Of a stretch of DNA of 64,000 bases, positions 36,851 to 45,677 are shown one piece after another. The stretch comes from G051132615 sp051132615 (GTDB lineage: Bacteria; Pseudomonadota; Gammaproteobacteria; Burkholderiales; Neisseriaceae). The DNA lies in NCBI RefSeq assembly GCF_051132615.1, contig NZ_CP152375.1:620001-684000 (forward strand). Reading direction: 5' to 3'. Both the position numbers and the translations under genes were made by a program. Each line of letters begins with the position of its first letter. Within the stretch, counting starts at the first letter, position 1. The notes under the pieces were generated by a model that saw only the letters and a list, made by a program, of their open reading frames with translations, searched no databases and was not told the origin of the DNA.

Positions 36851-38365
36851 TTATTGATTTTCCTTTACTGCTAAGGGTATTTCTCTGATTTCATCATGAT
36901 CATCCTCATTTTGAGCTTGCCTATTATTTTGTACTTTTGTTTCTTCTATCCTTCTTACCTGTGGTTGATTTTGAGTCTTAATATTTTGAGCCTGTGTGGC
37001 AGGGTTTTCTTTCTTCTGTTCAACCACTGAACCAGATAAACGATTATGATTACCGCTCATTGAGTCAACTGCTTTATGGGGGCTAATGGCATTACCAATG
37101 ACAGGAATAGGCGGTACATCAATATTGTGCTCTTCAATAACAGGAAACAATGGTGACTCCTGTGTAAAAGTAGGCACACCTATACTCATTGGAATAGCAC
37201 CATCATTTTGAGAGCCTTCCTGTTTCATCACAACATACATTTGTTGTAAAGCTTGTTTGGCCATTTCATGTCTGTTACCAATAGCCAACTTGTACCATTT
37301 CTCCGCTTCGACTCTATCTTGTGGCATGCTGCTTAAAGGATTTTCATAAATCATACCCAACATGTATTGAGCCTCGGCATTATTTTTTTGTATCGCCGCC
37401 ACTTTTAACCATTTAATGGCATTTTTTTCATCAACCACAAAAGACAGTGTCCCTGCCTCATTACTGTCATAACCTAAAAAATGTTCTGCCAAGACAATAT
37501 CGGCCGTAGCAGAACCTAATTCTGAAGCTTTGGTATAGTAATCAATTGATTGCTGAAAATTATCAGCCTTGGCAGGGATGGCTTGCCAATAAATATCACC
37601 CAGCATAAGTAAAGCATTAATGTAATTTTGCTTAGCCGCTTTTTTATACCATTTAATGGCTTCTTTAACATCAGGCAAGCCATCTTCTATTCCATATTGC
37701 GCATATAACTGACCTAACAAAAACTGGGCTTTTGGGTCATTTTGATTAGCCGCTCGACTCAACCATAGTCGTGCCTTAGGAATATCTTGTTTAAAAAAGG
37801 AAGAACGAACATTATTTAAACCCTCGAAATAAATCATCCCCAAAGCCCGTTGGGCAGTAACGTCTCCTAATTTAGCTTGATCTTGAAATGTTTGTAATGC
37901 TTTAATATAAAGTTGATCAGCCAATTGCTTTTCTGCATCTAAACCATGCTCATAGATATTGGCCAATAAATACTGCCCTTCTGGATCATTTCGATCAGCA
38001 GCTTGTTGATACCAAAATAAAGCCTTAGAAGGATCCGCTTTGATCCCAACACCCTGATCATACATTTGTCCTAAAGCTGCCTGTGCTGGTGCAAAACCTT
38101 GTTTTGCAGCCTGAAAATACCATTTTAATGCTTCTTTATAGCTATGGGTTTTATCATAGTAATAATTAGCTACTTTATATTGAGACGGTGCATCACCTTG
38201 CTGTGCTTTGGTCATATAAATTAAGGCATCAACTGGCCCATTTTTTAATACATCAGCCCCTTCCAAACCGACATCTGCTTTATTTGAGTCAAAACATCCA
38301 CTCAACATGAAGCAAACAACACTGAAAGGGATCACTAAAGAAGACAAATATTGTTTTAATTTCAT
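36851..38365 (-). CDS. Sel1-repeat lipoprotein
   Basis: The 504-residue protein has a lipoprotein signal with lipobox LSGC (Cys about 24). Sel1-like repeats then run from about 50 to 375, seen as AQAALGQMYDQGVG, PEGQYLLANIYEHG, PKAQFLLGQLYAQYG and AEAQYMLGMIYENP. The last 100 residues are Pro/Gln/Asn-rich and probably disordered. Sel1 proteins scaffold protein complexes or signalling at the envelope; partner unknown. It has no cotranscribed neighbour. Confidence 0.87.
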   Translation of the reverse strand: MKLKQYLSSLVIPFSVVCFMLSGCFDSNKADVGLEGADVLKNGPVDALIYMTKAQQGDAPSQYKVANYYYDKTHSYKEALKWYFQAAKQGFAPAQAALGQMYDQGVGIKADPSKALFWYQQAADRNDPEGQYLLANIYEHGLDAEKQLADQLYIKALQTFQDQAKLGDVTAQRALGMIYFEGLNNVRSSFFKQDIPKARLWLSRAANQNDPKAQFLLGQLYAQYGIEDGLPDVKEAIKWYKKAAKQNYINALLMLGDIYWQAIPAKADNFQQSIDYYTKASELGSATADIVLAEHFLGYDSNEAGTLSFVVDEKNAIKWLKVAAIQKNNAEAQYMLGMIYENPLSSMPQDRVEAEKWYKLAIGNRHEMAKQALQQMYVVMKQEGSQNDGAIPMSIGVPTFTQESPLFPVIEEHNIDVPPIPVIGNAISPHKAVDSMSGNHNRLSGSVVEQKKENPATQAQNIKTQNQPQVRRIEETKVQNNRQAQNEDDHDEIREIPLAVKENQ

Positions 38366-38607
38366 TCACTTTTCCACAAACAACTAAGGTATATCAGGTA
38401 AAATGCCGTATTGTACAATCAACTGTGATTCCGTTGTCAAAAATCATGACAATATTTGGTGCCAAACAGAAATAGGCAATAAATTGCTTTAAATGAACCA
38501 ATTAAAACCACACCATAATCAAAAAATCACATTGCCACTAACTATATTGAACAGGGTATTTAATTTCCTTAAAATTTATACTGAAAACAAACACCCTTTA
38601 AAGATTC

Positions 38608-39423
38608 ATGAACATTTATCATTTCAAAGCAAATAAAATACTACAACCTTATATCAGCCGATATTGGGTATGGGAAGGACAATTTCAGTTGCCTTGTATG
38701 CTTCCAGGCACAGGAGCTGAACTTATTTTTCTTTATGGTGCACCTATATCATTACAAAATACCGCCATCACAACACCCTCTTCTAAAAGTATGTTGTTAT
38801 TACCACGTCACAAAAACTTTACCTTCAAACCAACAAAATCACCCATAAAATTTATTGCAATACGCTTTCGCCATAACGCTTTACGGCACTTCTGCGCACA
38901 TCCGATTATAGAAATGATTGATCGCAATATTACAGCTGAAGACATCTGGGGGAATATGGGTGCTCAAATTGAAAATCGTCTTCAACAACCCCAAACAATT
39001 GAGCAAAAAATTGAAATACTGAATCACTTTTTATGCACACAATTACAGCAAAATCATAAAGACCAACACCCTTGGCTAGACCAGGCTTTGTATCATCTCT
39101 ATTATCAGGCACCACAACACAACACTCTTGACTCCGTTATTGGAAAAACTCAGGTCAGTACACGTTACTTTCAAAAGATATTTAAATATAACACGGGGGT
39201 GAGTCCTAAATACTTTCAAAAAACCGCCCGTTTTGAACACATCATGAAAACATTATTGCTAAATGACAATCAAGCTTATCTGGATTGTGTTTTAGCACAT
39301 GGTTATTATGACCAATCCCACTTTATTAAAGACTTTAAACAATTTACAGGCCAAGCACCATTAGCTTACTTACAAAATAAAAACAATAGGACGCATTTTT
39401 ACAATTCACCCTTATCTAACTAA
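38608..39423 (+). CDS. AraC-family transcriptional regulator
   Basis: The 271-residue protein has a ligand domain of the DUF6597 type at the N-terminus (about 5-110: LQPYISRYWVWEGQ, LPGTGAELIFLYG). The two AraC helix-turn-helices (about 165-265) include VSTRYFQKIFKYNTGVSPKYF and DQSHFIKDFKQFTGQAP (given in part). It is 39 bases upstream of the DUF6506 gene, which it may regulate. The inducer is unknown. Confidence 0.88.
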   Translation: MNIYHFKANKILQPYISRYWVWEGQFQLPCMLPGTGAELIFLYGAPISLQNTAITTPSSKSMLLLPRHKNFTFKPTKSPIKFIAIRFRHNALRHFCAHPIIEMIDRNITAEDIWGNMGAQIENRLQQPQTIEQKIEILNHFLCTQLQQNHKDQHPWLDQALYHLYYQAPQHNTLDSVIGKTQVSTRYFQKIFKYNTGVSPKYFQKTARFEHIMKTLLLNDNQAYLDCVLAHGYYDQSHFIKDFKQFTGQAPLAYLQNKNNRTHFYNSPLSN

Positions 39424-39462
39424 CTTACCATACCATTTTTAACCTTAAATTAGGAGCAAAAA

Positions 39463-39768
39463 ATGGCTTTACAAGCTGCATTTATTTTTCTTTCAGAAGA
39501 AGGCAATCCAACCATCCATAAAAGTGAAACCAATACAGAAAGTGTGCGTGTTTCAACTTTTGCAGTCAACAGCTATGACTCGGCATGTGATTTAGCCAAA
39601 CAATTGGTTCAACAAAATTATACAGCAATTGAATTATGTGGTGGTTTTGGTATCGAAGGTGTCTGTTTAGTCAAAAAAGCTGTTCAAGGTCAAGCTGCTG
39701 TTGGTGTCGTGCGTTTTGATCACCATCCAGGCTTAAATCATCAAAGTGGAGACAATATTTTTATATAA
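39463..39768 (+). CDS. DUF6506 family protein
   Basis: The 101-residue protein has a strong ribosome site (TAGGAGC). It matches the small DUF6506 pattern: LQAAFIFLSEEGNP near the start, a central TAIELCGGFGIEGV, and VVRFDHHPGLNHQSGDNIF at the end. Function unknown. Members are often found beside AraC-type regulators, as here. Confidence 0.78.
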   Translation: MALQAAFIFLSEEGNPTIHKSETNTESVRVSTFAVNSYDSACDLAKQLVQQNYTAIELCGGFGIEGVCLVKKAVQGQAAVGVVRFDHHPGLNHQSGDNIFI

Positions 39769-39790
39769 CTCGTCTCTGTGACGCTTAATC

Positions 39791-39827
39791 ATTCACAACA
39801 ATAATCTGCTTGCTTATTGTTGTGAAT
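39791..39827. repeat. Perfect stem-loop downstream of the DUF6506 gene
   Basis: Arms ATTCACAACAATAA and TTATTGTTGTGAAT are perfectly complementary over 14 bases with a 9-base loop. No T run follows, so it is not a standard intrinsic terminator; it could stabilise the 3' end of the araC-DUF6506 transcript or bind a protein. Confidence 0.8.
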
Positions 39828-39840
39828 CGAATAAATGTGC

Positions 39841-40000
39841 CTTAATTTTCTGAACCAATAAATCATCAAAAATACGAAATAAAATAAATCATCTGGTTGT
39901 TGATATCGGTTATAAAGGAGTAGGTTCATCTAATGCCTTCACAATAAAACCATGAATGCGGTTAATATTTGGTGTAATTGGTGTAGGTTATCAGTTCTAA
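39841..40000. other. Coding-like debris between the stem-loop and the leader-peptide promoter
   Basis: The plus strand of 39890-40000 reads HLVVDIGYKGVGSSNAFTIK, a stop, then a frame ending GVIGVGYQF and TAA. The terminal aromatic-rich strand is like that of an outer-membrane barrel. The minus strand of 39841-39880 also encodes a protein-like tail, FRIFDDLLVQKIKAHLF. Neither has a start or ribosome site. I infer decayed gene fragments, with low certainty. Confidence 0.3.
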
Positions 40001-40038
40001 ATACCTTCGCACTTTTTGTCACACAACACAAAAAATGC

Positions 40039-40068
40039 TTGACAACCAAAACCAAACAAGCGTACTCT
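40039..40068 (+). promoter_or_regulatory. Promoter of the aromatic leader transcript
   Basis: A consensus -35 TTGACA (40039-40044) and -10 TACTCT (40063-40068) are separated by 18 bases. The predicted transcription start, near 40075, is almost at the leader-peptide ATG. Confidence 0.7.
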
Positions 40069-40075
40069 TAAAAAC

Positions 40076-40150
40076 ATGAACACAGCTATTTTCTTTTTCT
40101 TTTATTCTTATTGGTACGACTCTCCCGAGGCGGCCCTTTCTCATGGATAA
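40076..40150 (+). CDS. Aromatic-rich leader peptide (attenuation)
   Basis: A 24-codon frame beginning MNTAIFFFF has residues 6-14 FFFFYSYWY: four Phe, three Tyr and one Trp in nine positions. It then ends PEAALSHG-stop. The opening is strikingly like E. coli PheM (MNAAIFRFFFYF), the pheST leader, but here no pheST or recognisable aromatic-pathway gene follows. No Shine-Dalgarno is visible, so it may be translated from a leaderless mRNA. The stop lies 28 bases before the terminator hairpin, the usual spacing for ribosome-mediated attenuation. Confidence 0.75.
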   Translation: MNTAIFFFFYSYWYDSPEAALSHG

Positions 40151-40178
40151 AAGAAGTTAAAGTAAAATACCGTGTAAA

Positions 40179-40202
40179 GCCGCCAAATTTGGCGGTTTTT
40201 TT
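40179..40202 (+). terminator. Attenuator terminator controlling the gene at 40265
   Basis: CCGCC-AAATTT-GGCGG (40180-40195) is followed by seven T. GGCGGC at 40129-40134, inside the leader-peptide frame, can pair with GCCGCC at 40179-40184, giving an antiterminator that excludes the terminator. Stalling at the aromatic codons about 15-30 bases upstream could favour it. Confidence 0.75.
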
Positions 40203-40264
40203 ATTTTCTACAGTAGCCGCCAAAATAATGAAGAAAATTAATGATTAAATAATTGGAGCACAAA

Positions 40265-40795
40265 ATGACAACCATCACGACAAATAGACCATCTACTCTT
40301 AGTAAAGCACATACTGAACAAGCTTTACGTAAATGGTACTTAGTGTGTGATGCCAGTCATTTTGTTCACTCATTAGAGCATGATTTCACAGATACTTTAT
40401 GCATTAGTGAGTCTTTGCTTCCTCAAATTCGCACCATTGCAATGTTGATTGCTGCCAGCCGCCATAATTTCAACTTAGCCTCTAACAGCCCCACTCAATT
40501 TACCGAAGAAGCGGACTGGTTCGCTGCTCGTATTTTGGTACTAAAAGCAAAAATATTTCATTTAGATGTTTCCTTACTGGATATGCTTAAAACAGCCAAT
40601 GCCCGCGCAGAGCAATTTGCAAAAACACATGGTATTGATTTTACGCCTGCACAAGCACAATTAAGCTTACATGCAGGACGTCCTCAGGAAATGTTGATTA
40701 TTGAAAGCCCTCTAGGCGTTGATGAACATATTATGCCCATTAATATTTTGCGCAATAGCCAAAGAATAGCGCGTTTATTGCATAACATAATTTAA
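40265..40795 (+). CDS. Unknown protein under aromatic-leader attenuation
   Basis: About 176 residues from ATG 40265 with GGAG 6 bases upstream. The protein looks mostly helical and soluble: KWYLVCDASHFVHSLEHDF (about 24-42), LPQIRTIAMLIAASRHNF, EEADWFAARILVLKAKIF, then GRPQEMLIIESPLGVDEH near the end. It has no signal peptide, helix-turn-helix or enzyme motif that I recognise. The regulatory leader predicts a role tied to Phe/Tyr/Trp supply or use. A terminator follows, so it is monocistronic. Confidence 0.75.
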   Translation: MTTITTNRPSTLSKAHTEQALRKWYLVCDASHFVHSLEHDFTDTLCISESLLPQIRTIAMLIAASRHNFNLASNSPTQFTEEADWFAARILVLKAKIFHLDVSLLDMLKTANARAEQFAKTHGIDFTPAQAQLSLHAGRPQEMLIIESPLGVDEHIMPINILRNSQRIARLLHNII

Positions 40796-40817
40796 TACAA
40801 TTATTCAATAAAACAAT

Positions 40818-40852
40818 AAAGACAGCCTGTTATAATTTAGGCTGTCTTTTTT
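40818..40852 (+). terminator. Terminator after the attenuated gene
   Basis: AAGACAGCC and GGCTGTCTT form a hairpin followed by a T run, 23 bases after the stop at 40795. Confidence 0.88.
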
Positions 40853-40865
40853 ATGGTTGACCATT

Positions 40866-41414
40866 ATGGCCATTATTTTTATTCTTCCTTTATTACTTTT
40901 ATTGTTTTTTTTACTTTACCGTCACAAACAAGAGCAAAATTTCCATAAAAAACATCAACTGGTGACACAATACTTACAGACACATTGTCATGATAGCCTT
41001 ATATTCAGCAAGAAAAATATTCCTGTTGATCAAGATTTACCCAGAAAAAATGGTTTTTTTGACATGAATAAGTGTGATGTATTTGTTTTTACCGATTTTA
41101 TGGTTATTTTAGGCTATAACAACACCAGAAAAAACAAACAAACTGAATGCCCGCCTGTCATCATTACAGCCCAAAATCATACCAAATTAGAACCAATAAA
41201 ATATTGGGCTGAAATTGTTCAACCTCAAAAAGTTGCTTTTTCTGGTACGGATTCGATTCAACTACTCTTACACTATATTGTGCCTAATCGACCTGAATAT
41301 AAATTAAAAGGGAAAGATCAATTCTTTGATCCTTTTTGTACTTGCATCTTGACGGGTTTTTCGCACGAAGAATATACACAATTTTCGTTTATTAAAGATT
41401 GGCAAGTAAAATAA
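40866..41414 (+). CDS. Membrane-anchored protein of unknown function
   Basis: About 182 residues from ATG 40866; the frame can extend to a TTG at 40857. A single N-terminal helix (IIFILPLLLLLFFLLYRH) is followed by a basic stretch, so the rest probably faces the cytoplasm. The soluble part contains KCDVFVFTDFMVILGYNN and FSHEEYTQFSFIKDW and may be a PH-like or small beta domain; that is only an impression. It has no clear ribosome site and starts just after a terminator. Confidence 0.6.
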   Translation: MAIIFILPLLLLLFFLLYRHKQEQNFHKKHQLVTQYLQTHCHDSLIFSKKNIPVDQDLPRKNGFFDMNKCDVFVFTDFMVILGYNNTRKNKQTECPPVIITAQNHTKLEPIKYWAEIVQPQKVAFSGTDSIQLLLHYIVPNRPEYKLKGKDQFFDPFCTCILTGFSHEEYTQFSFIKDWQVK

Positions 41415-41447
41415 AAGGCATTTTTACTAAAAGATAAATGCCTTTCA
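41415..41447. terminator. Terminator between convergent genes
   Basis: AAAGGCATTT and AAATGCCTTT form a hairpin with A/T flanks on both sides, between the stop at 41414 and the alcohol-dehydrogenase stop at 41459. It can serve both strands. Confidence 0.75.
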
Positions 41448-41458
41448 TTAAATAATCA

Positions 41459-42460
41459 TTAAACCCCAATGACCACCTTACCAATCATATTACCTGCTTG
41501 AACCAATTGATGTGCCTGATCAATATTCTGAGCATTAAACCCAGATAATGTTTTGGTTAATGTAGACTTTACTTTGCCTTCTTCAATTAAAGCAGACACA
41601 TTATTTAATAAGTGATGTTGTTCTATCATATCTGCTGTTTGATATTTTGCTCTGGTAAACATAAACTCCCAAGCAAAAGAAACACTTTTACTCTTGAAGA
41701 CATCAATATCCATGGGGTTGCCACACTCAACAATAGAACAAATCATGCCAAATGGCTTAATCACATCAGCCATATTTTGCCAATGCCCTTTGGTATCATT
41801 CAAACATAAAATAGCATCAACCTCTTTAAAAGGAAGTGGATCAAACTCTTCAGCAAATGTCTGTCTATGGTTAATGACATAATCTGCCCCCATTTTTTTC
41901 ACCCATTCAATCGTTTCTGGGCGAGACGCTGTGGCCACAACAGTTAAACCAGCTAACTTAGCCAGTTGAATGGCAATAGAGCCAACACCACCTGCACCAT
42001 TGATGATTAACAAAGTTTTATCTTTATTTTGTATTGGATGTGTAAAACTAAAATTCAATTTTTCAAATAAAGCTTCATACGCAGTAATACTGGTTAATGG
42101 GTAAGCCGCAGCTTCATTAAATGATGTATTTTTAGGTTTCCTGCCAGCAATTCGTTCATCAACCAGATGATTCACCATATTGGTGCCTGGACGAGTAATA
42201 TCGCCTGCATAAAACACCTCATCCCCCACTTTAAATAAAGACACTTGCTCACCCACCGCTTTAACAACACCACTGGCATCATATCCCAAGACACGTGCAT
42301 TATTGGTTAAACCCGTTGCAACATTGCGCACCTTTGTATCCACTGGATTTACAGAAACGGCTTTAACTTCAATCAATAAATCATGCCCTGTTGGTTGCTT
42401 TTCAGGAAAATCAACTTCAACAATTGGTCCATTTTGGCCAACGACAGCAAATGCTTTCAT
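41459..42460 (-). CDS. Zinc-less MDR alcohol dehydrogenase/quinone reductase-like enzyme
   Basis: About 333 residues from ATG 42460, preceded by AGGGAG; the longer frame to 42547 lacks support. A GroES-like domain (about 1-125, SVNPVDTKVRN, GYDASGVV) is followed by a Rossmann domain with NGAGGVGSIAIQLAKLAGL (about 148-166). Structural-zinc Cys residues are absent, as in the zinc-binding-dehydrogenase-like quinone oxidoreductase (ZADH/YhfP-like) branch. It probably uses NADPH to reduce quinones or activated alkenes. It is divergent from an HxlR regulator, its likely controller. Confidence 0.87.
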   Translation of the reverse strand: MKAFAVVGQNGPIVEVDFPEKQPTGHDLLIEVKAVSVNPVDTKVRNVATGLTNNARVLGYDASGVVKAVGEQVSLFKVGDEVFYAGDITRPGTNMVNHLVDERIAGRKPKNTSFNEAAAYPLTSITAYEALFEKLNFSFTHPIQNKDKTLLIINGAGGVGSIAIQLAKLAGLTVVATASRPETIEWVKKMGADYVINHRQTFAEEFDPLPFKEVDAILCLNDTKGHWQNMADVIKPFGMICSIVECGNPMDIDVFKSKSVSFAWEFMFTRAKYQTADMIEQHHLLNNVSALIEEGKVKSTLTKTLSGFNAQNIDQAHQLVQAGNMIGKVVIGV

Positions 42461-42589
42461 ATTTAAACTCCCTTGGTTTTTTAAACAACTATGGGTATGA
42501 TCATAACAGTTCGCATTATTTTTAGTAAGAACGCACTTTGTGCGCACTTAGTATCCTCATTGTAACCATACCAAAGGAATGATTGCTGT

Positions 42590-42952
42590 ATGCGCAATAG
42601 AAAACAGACCTACTCATGCCCTCAAGGCTGTCCTGTTGAAGTGACTTTAAATGTCATTGGTGGCAAGTGGAAAGGGGTCATTTTGTATCACTTAATTGCT
42701 CAAAAAAAACGGTACAGTGAATTACAAAGGGCTATCCCAAGTATCACACCAAGAGTGTTGGCTTTACAATTAAGAGAATTAGAAGAAGATGGTGTCCTCA
42801 CCCGCACGGTTTATGCAGAAGTCCCCCCAAGAACCGAGTATCAACTCTCCACTTTGGGTGAAAGCTTAAAACCGATTATTTTAGAAATGAAAAACTGGGG
42901 AGAACAATACAGTAAAACTCAAAATCCTGAATCTAATGACACTCCCACATAA
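42590..42952 (+). CDS. HxlR-family transcriptional regulator
   Basis: The 120-residue winged-helix protein opens with CPQGCPVEVTLNVIGGKWK (about 8-26), the HxlR signature including the redox-sensitive Cys, and contains LQRAIPSITPRVLALQLRELEEDG (split, about 44-67). HxlR proteins often sense quinones or electrophiles and repress a divergent reductase gene. The dehydrogenase gene at 42460 is 129 bases away on the other strand and is the probable target. It overlaps nothing. Confidence 0.9.
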   Translation: MRNRKQTYSCPQGCPVEVTLNVIGGKWKGVILYHLIAQKKRYSELQRAIPSITPRVLALQLRELEEDGVLTRTVYAEVPPRTEYQLSTLGESLKPIILEMKNWGEQYSKTQNPESNDTPT

Positions 42953-42994
42953 TCGCTTAAACCCAACAAACTTAAGCAGCAAATAGGTTATTTT

Positions 42995-43918
42995 ATGTCT
43001 GATATGCCCATTGAACGGTTTTATTTTCCTGACCTACATACAGAACATCAGCTTTTTATTAAACGGGAAGATTTAATACATCCTGTGATTTCTGGTAACA
43101 AGTTCTGGAAAATGAAATACAACCTAATCAAAGCAAAAGCTTTAAATCATCAAACTTTGGTTACCTTTGGTGGTGCCATGTCTAATCATATTGTGGCGAG
43201 TGCTGCTGCAGGTAAAGAACATCATTTAAACACAATAGGCATCATTAGAGGTGAAGAAATTAAGGATAAATGGCAGGATAATGTATCGTTACAAGAAGCA
43301 CACTTATTAGGTATGAAATTTTATTTTGTACCAAGGCAGGAATACCGCTTAAAAGAAAAATCATTATTGATCCAACAGATTCTACACAACATTCCCAATC
43401 ATTACCTGATCCCAGAAGGTGGGAGCAATAAACTGGCCGTTAAAGGTGCAGCAGAAATATTAACAGAAAATACGCACCCCTTTGATTTAATAACCACAGC
43501 AGTGGGCACTGGTGGCACCTTAGCTGGTTTGTCTATTGGCGCACAACCACATCAACACATTATCGGTTTTCCTGCACTCAAAAACGCTGGCTTTTTAGCC
43601 AATGACATTGCTCAATTGACACATAAAAGAAATTTTACGCTTAACTTAGATCATCATTTTGGTGGCTATGCCAAAACAACATCAGATTTGATCACTTTTA
43701 TTAATGATTTTTACCTACTGAATCACATTCCTTTAGATCCCATTTATACGGGGAAAATGATGTTTGGCTTACGAGATATGATTAAAAAAGGCCTAATACC
43801 TTTAGGCAAAAAAATACTGGCGATTCACACTGGTGGCTTGCAAGGAATCAGGGAAATCAATAAACGACTTGCTCAAAAAAAACAGCCATTAATAGACACC
43901 GAAACAACCAAAAATTAA
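42995..43918 (+). CDS. PLP-dependent D-cysteine desulfhydrase/ACC deaminase-like protein
   Basis: The 307-residue fold-type II PLP enzyme has LIHPVISGNKFWKMKYNL (about 26-43) with the probable PLP Lys in NK, then FGGAMSNHIVASAAAG (about 58-73) and a glycine-rich phosphate loop AVGTGGTLAGLS (about 172-183). IHTGGLQGI near the C-terminus is typical of the DcyD/1-aminocyclopropane-1-carboxylate deaminase group. D-cysteine breakdown is the likelier role here; substrate is inferred. It begins 42 bases after HxlR. Confidence 0.85.
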   Translation: MSDMPIERFYFPDLHTEHQLFIKREDLIHPVISGNKFWKMKYNLIKAKALNHQTLVTFGGAMSNHIVASAAAGKEHHLNTIGIIRGEEIKDKWQDNVSLQEAHLLGMKFYFVPRQEYRLKEKSLLIQQILHNIPNHYLIPEGGSNKLAVKGAAEILTENTHPFDLITTAVGTGGTLAGLSIGAQPHQHIIGFPALKNAGFLANDIAQLTHKRNFTLNLDHHFGGYAKTTSDLITFINDFYLLNHIPLDPIYTGKMMFGLRDMIKKGLIPLGKKILAIHTGGLQGIREINKRLAQKKQPLIDTETTKN

Positions 43919-43948
43919 GATGGCTGATAACCTATCTGTTTATTGAGC

Positions 43949-43978
43949 ACAATACTTGTTCGAAACAAAGTATTGTGC
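43949..43978. repeat. Inverted repeat between convergent genes
   Basis: CACAATACTT and AAGTATTGTG flank a 10-base centre that contains TTCGAA. No T run follows on either strand. It lies between the PLP lyase and glpK stops and may be a weak terminator or mRNA 3'-end structure. Confidence 0.6.
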
Positions 43979-43991
43979 CATTGATTTTATA

Positions 43992-45479
43992 TTATGAACT
44001 GCTTCTTACCCGCCCTACTGCATCCAACCAACCATGATATAACTGCTCACGTTGTAGTGTTTGCATTTTTGGCTCAAAACGGCTTTGCAAATGCCAAAGC
44101 TTGCCAATATCCTCTAAGTTTTGGTAAAGACCAGCTTGTAAACCTGCCAACCAAGCAACGCCTAAAGCGGTTGTTTCATAAATGGTTGGCCGCTCTACTG
44201 GCACATTCAAAATATCTGCCAAAAATTGCATCAACCAATTATTCATCACCATACCACCATCTACTCTTAATGCACGCAAAGGAGCCATGCTGTCTTCTTG
44301 CATGGCCCTAACCAAATCACAGGTTTGATAACATACAGATTGCAGCCCTGCGGTGACGATTTCTTTAATTCCTGTGTCACGAGTCAACCCAAAAATGGCA
44401 CCTCGTGCCTTCGGGTCCCAATAAGGTGCCCCCAAACCTGTAAAAGCTGGCACCAAATAAACACCAGCTGTGTCTTGAGTCTGTCTGGCTAACTGCTCTG
44501 TCTCTTCAGCATGTTCAATTAGATTAATCCCATCGCGTAACCATTGAATGGTCGCACCAGCGACAAAAATACTGCCTTCAATGGCATAAGTTGTTTGCCC
44601 ATTTAAACGATAACCCACTGTTGTGAGCAATCTATTTTGTGAATGTACCATAGTAGAACCGGTATTCTTTATCATAAAACAACCTGTTCCATAAGTGCTT
44701 TTCACCATGCCAGGCTCAAAACATGCCTGCCCAACCAATGCAGCTTGCTGATCTCCTGCCATTGCCAATATAGGGACAGCTTGACCTAAAATATCAGGTT
44801 CTGTGTATCCAAAATCAGCAGCGCAATCTTTCACCTCTGGCAACAGTGCTTCTGGAATATCAAACAAAGCCAAAAGTTCTTTATCCCATTTTTGTTCGCT
44901 AATATTAAATAATAACGTTCGTGCCGCATTACTGGCATCGGTACAATGTACCTGTCCCCCTGTCAGACGCCATAACAAAAAGCTGTCTATTGTACCAAAA
45001 CACAACTCACCTTTTTTGGCTCTTTGCTGAGCATCAGGGACATGATCTAAAATCCAACGCAGTTTTGTGGCACAAAAATAAGGATCAATCAATAATCCTG
45101 TCCGCTCACTGACCAATTTCTCATGCCCTTGATCTTTTAATGATGAACAATAATCAGCGGTACGTCTATCTTGCCAAACGATTGCAGGATAAAGCGTTTT
45201 ACCCGTATTTCTATCCCAAACCAATGTTGTTTCCCTTTGGTTGGTAATGCCAATACCGACCAAATCACAAGCTTGAATATTCGCTTTTTGTAACACATCA
45301 CGACATACAGCCAAAACAGTCTGCCAAATTTCTTCAGGGTTGTGCTCAACCCAACCATCTTGGGGAAAAGACTGTTCTATGGTTTGTTGTGCCATTGCCA
45401 GCAATTGGCCTTGTACATTAAAAAGAATGGCTCGAGTACTGGTTGTACCCTGATCAATCGCAAGCAAGTAAGAAGACAT
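43992..45479 (-). CDS. glpK: Glycerol kinase
   Basis: About 495 residues from ATG 45479 (MSSYLLAIDQGTTSTRAILF); the frame from 45506 adds nine unsupported residues. DQGTTSTR is the phosphate-1 motif, MAGDQQAALVGQ and KSTYGTGCF lie mid-protein, and IEGSIFVAGATIQWLRD and LRVDGGMVMNNWLMQF are diagnostic. It makes glycerol-3-phosphate from glycerol and ATP. An aquaglyceroporin gene occurs at 54817-55536, away from this operon. Confidence 0.96.
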   Translation of the reverse strand: MSSYLLAIDQGTTSTRAILFNVQGQLLAMAQQTIEQSFPQDGWVEHNPEEIWQTVLAVCRDVLQKANIQACDLVGIGITNQRETTLVWDRNTGKTLYPAIVWQDRRTADYCSSLKDQGHEKLVSERTGLLIDPYFCATKLRWILDHVPDAQQRAKKGELCFGTIDSFLLWRLTGGQVHCTDASNAARTLLFNISEQKWDKELLALFDIPEALLPEVKDCAADFGYTEPDILGQAVPILAMAGDQQAALVGQACFEPGMVKSTYGTGCFMIKNTGSTMVHSQNRLLTTVGYRLNGQTTYAIEGSIFVAGATIQWLRDGINLIEHAEETEQLARQTQDTAGVYLVPAFTGLGAPYWDPKARGAIFGLTRDTGIKEIVTAGLQSVCYQTCDLVRAMQEDSMAPLRALRVDGGMVMNNWLMQFLADILNVPVERPTIYETTALGVAWLAGLQAGLYQNLEDIGKLWHLQSRFEPKMQTLQREQLYHGWLDAVGRVRSSS

Positions 45480-45677
45480 AACATATCGCCTATGGTAAAG
45501 AGTCATGAAAGTAAAAATATTGGTTATTCAAGTATTCTATCTATAAACCATTTTAGTAGACAAGCAATCATTAACTACTTTTTGACTTAACATCATTTTG
45601 TTGATCTTAACCTAATTTGGCTGTCCATCTTATTTATTGTATGATGCCGTTTTGATTCTAAAGTACACACCATTTTT

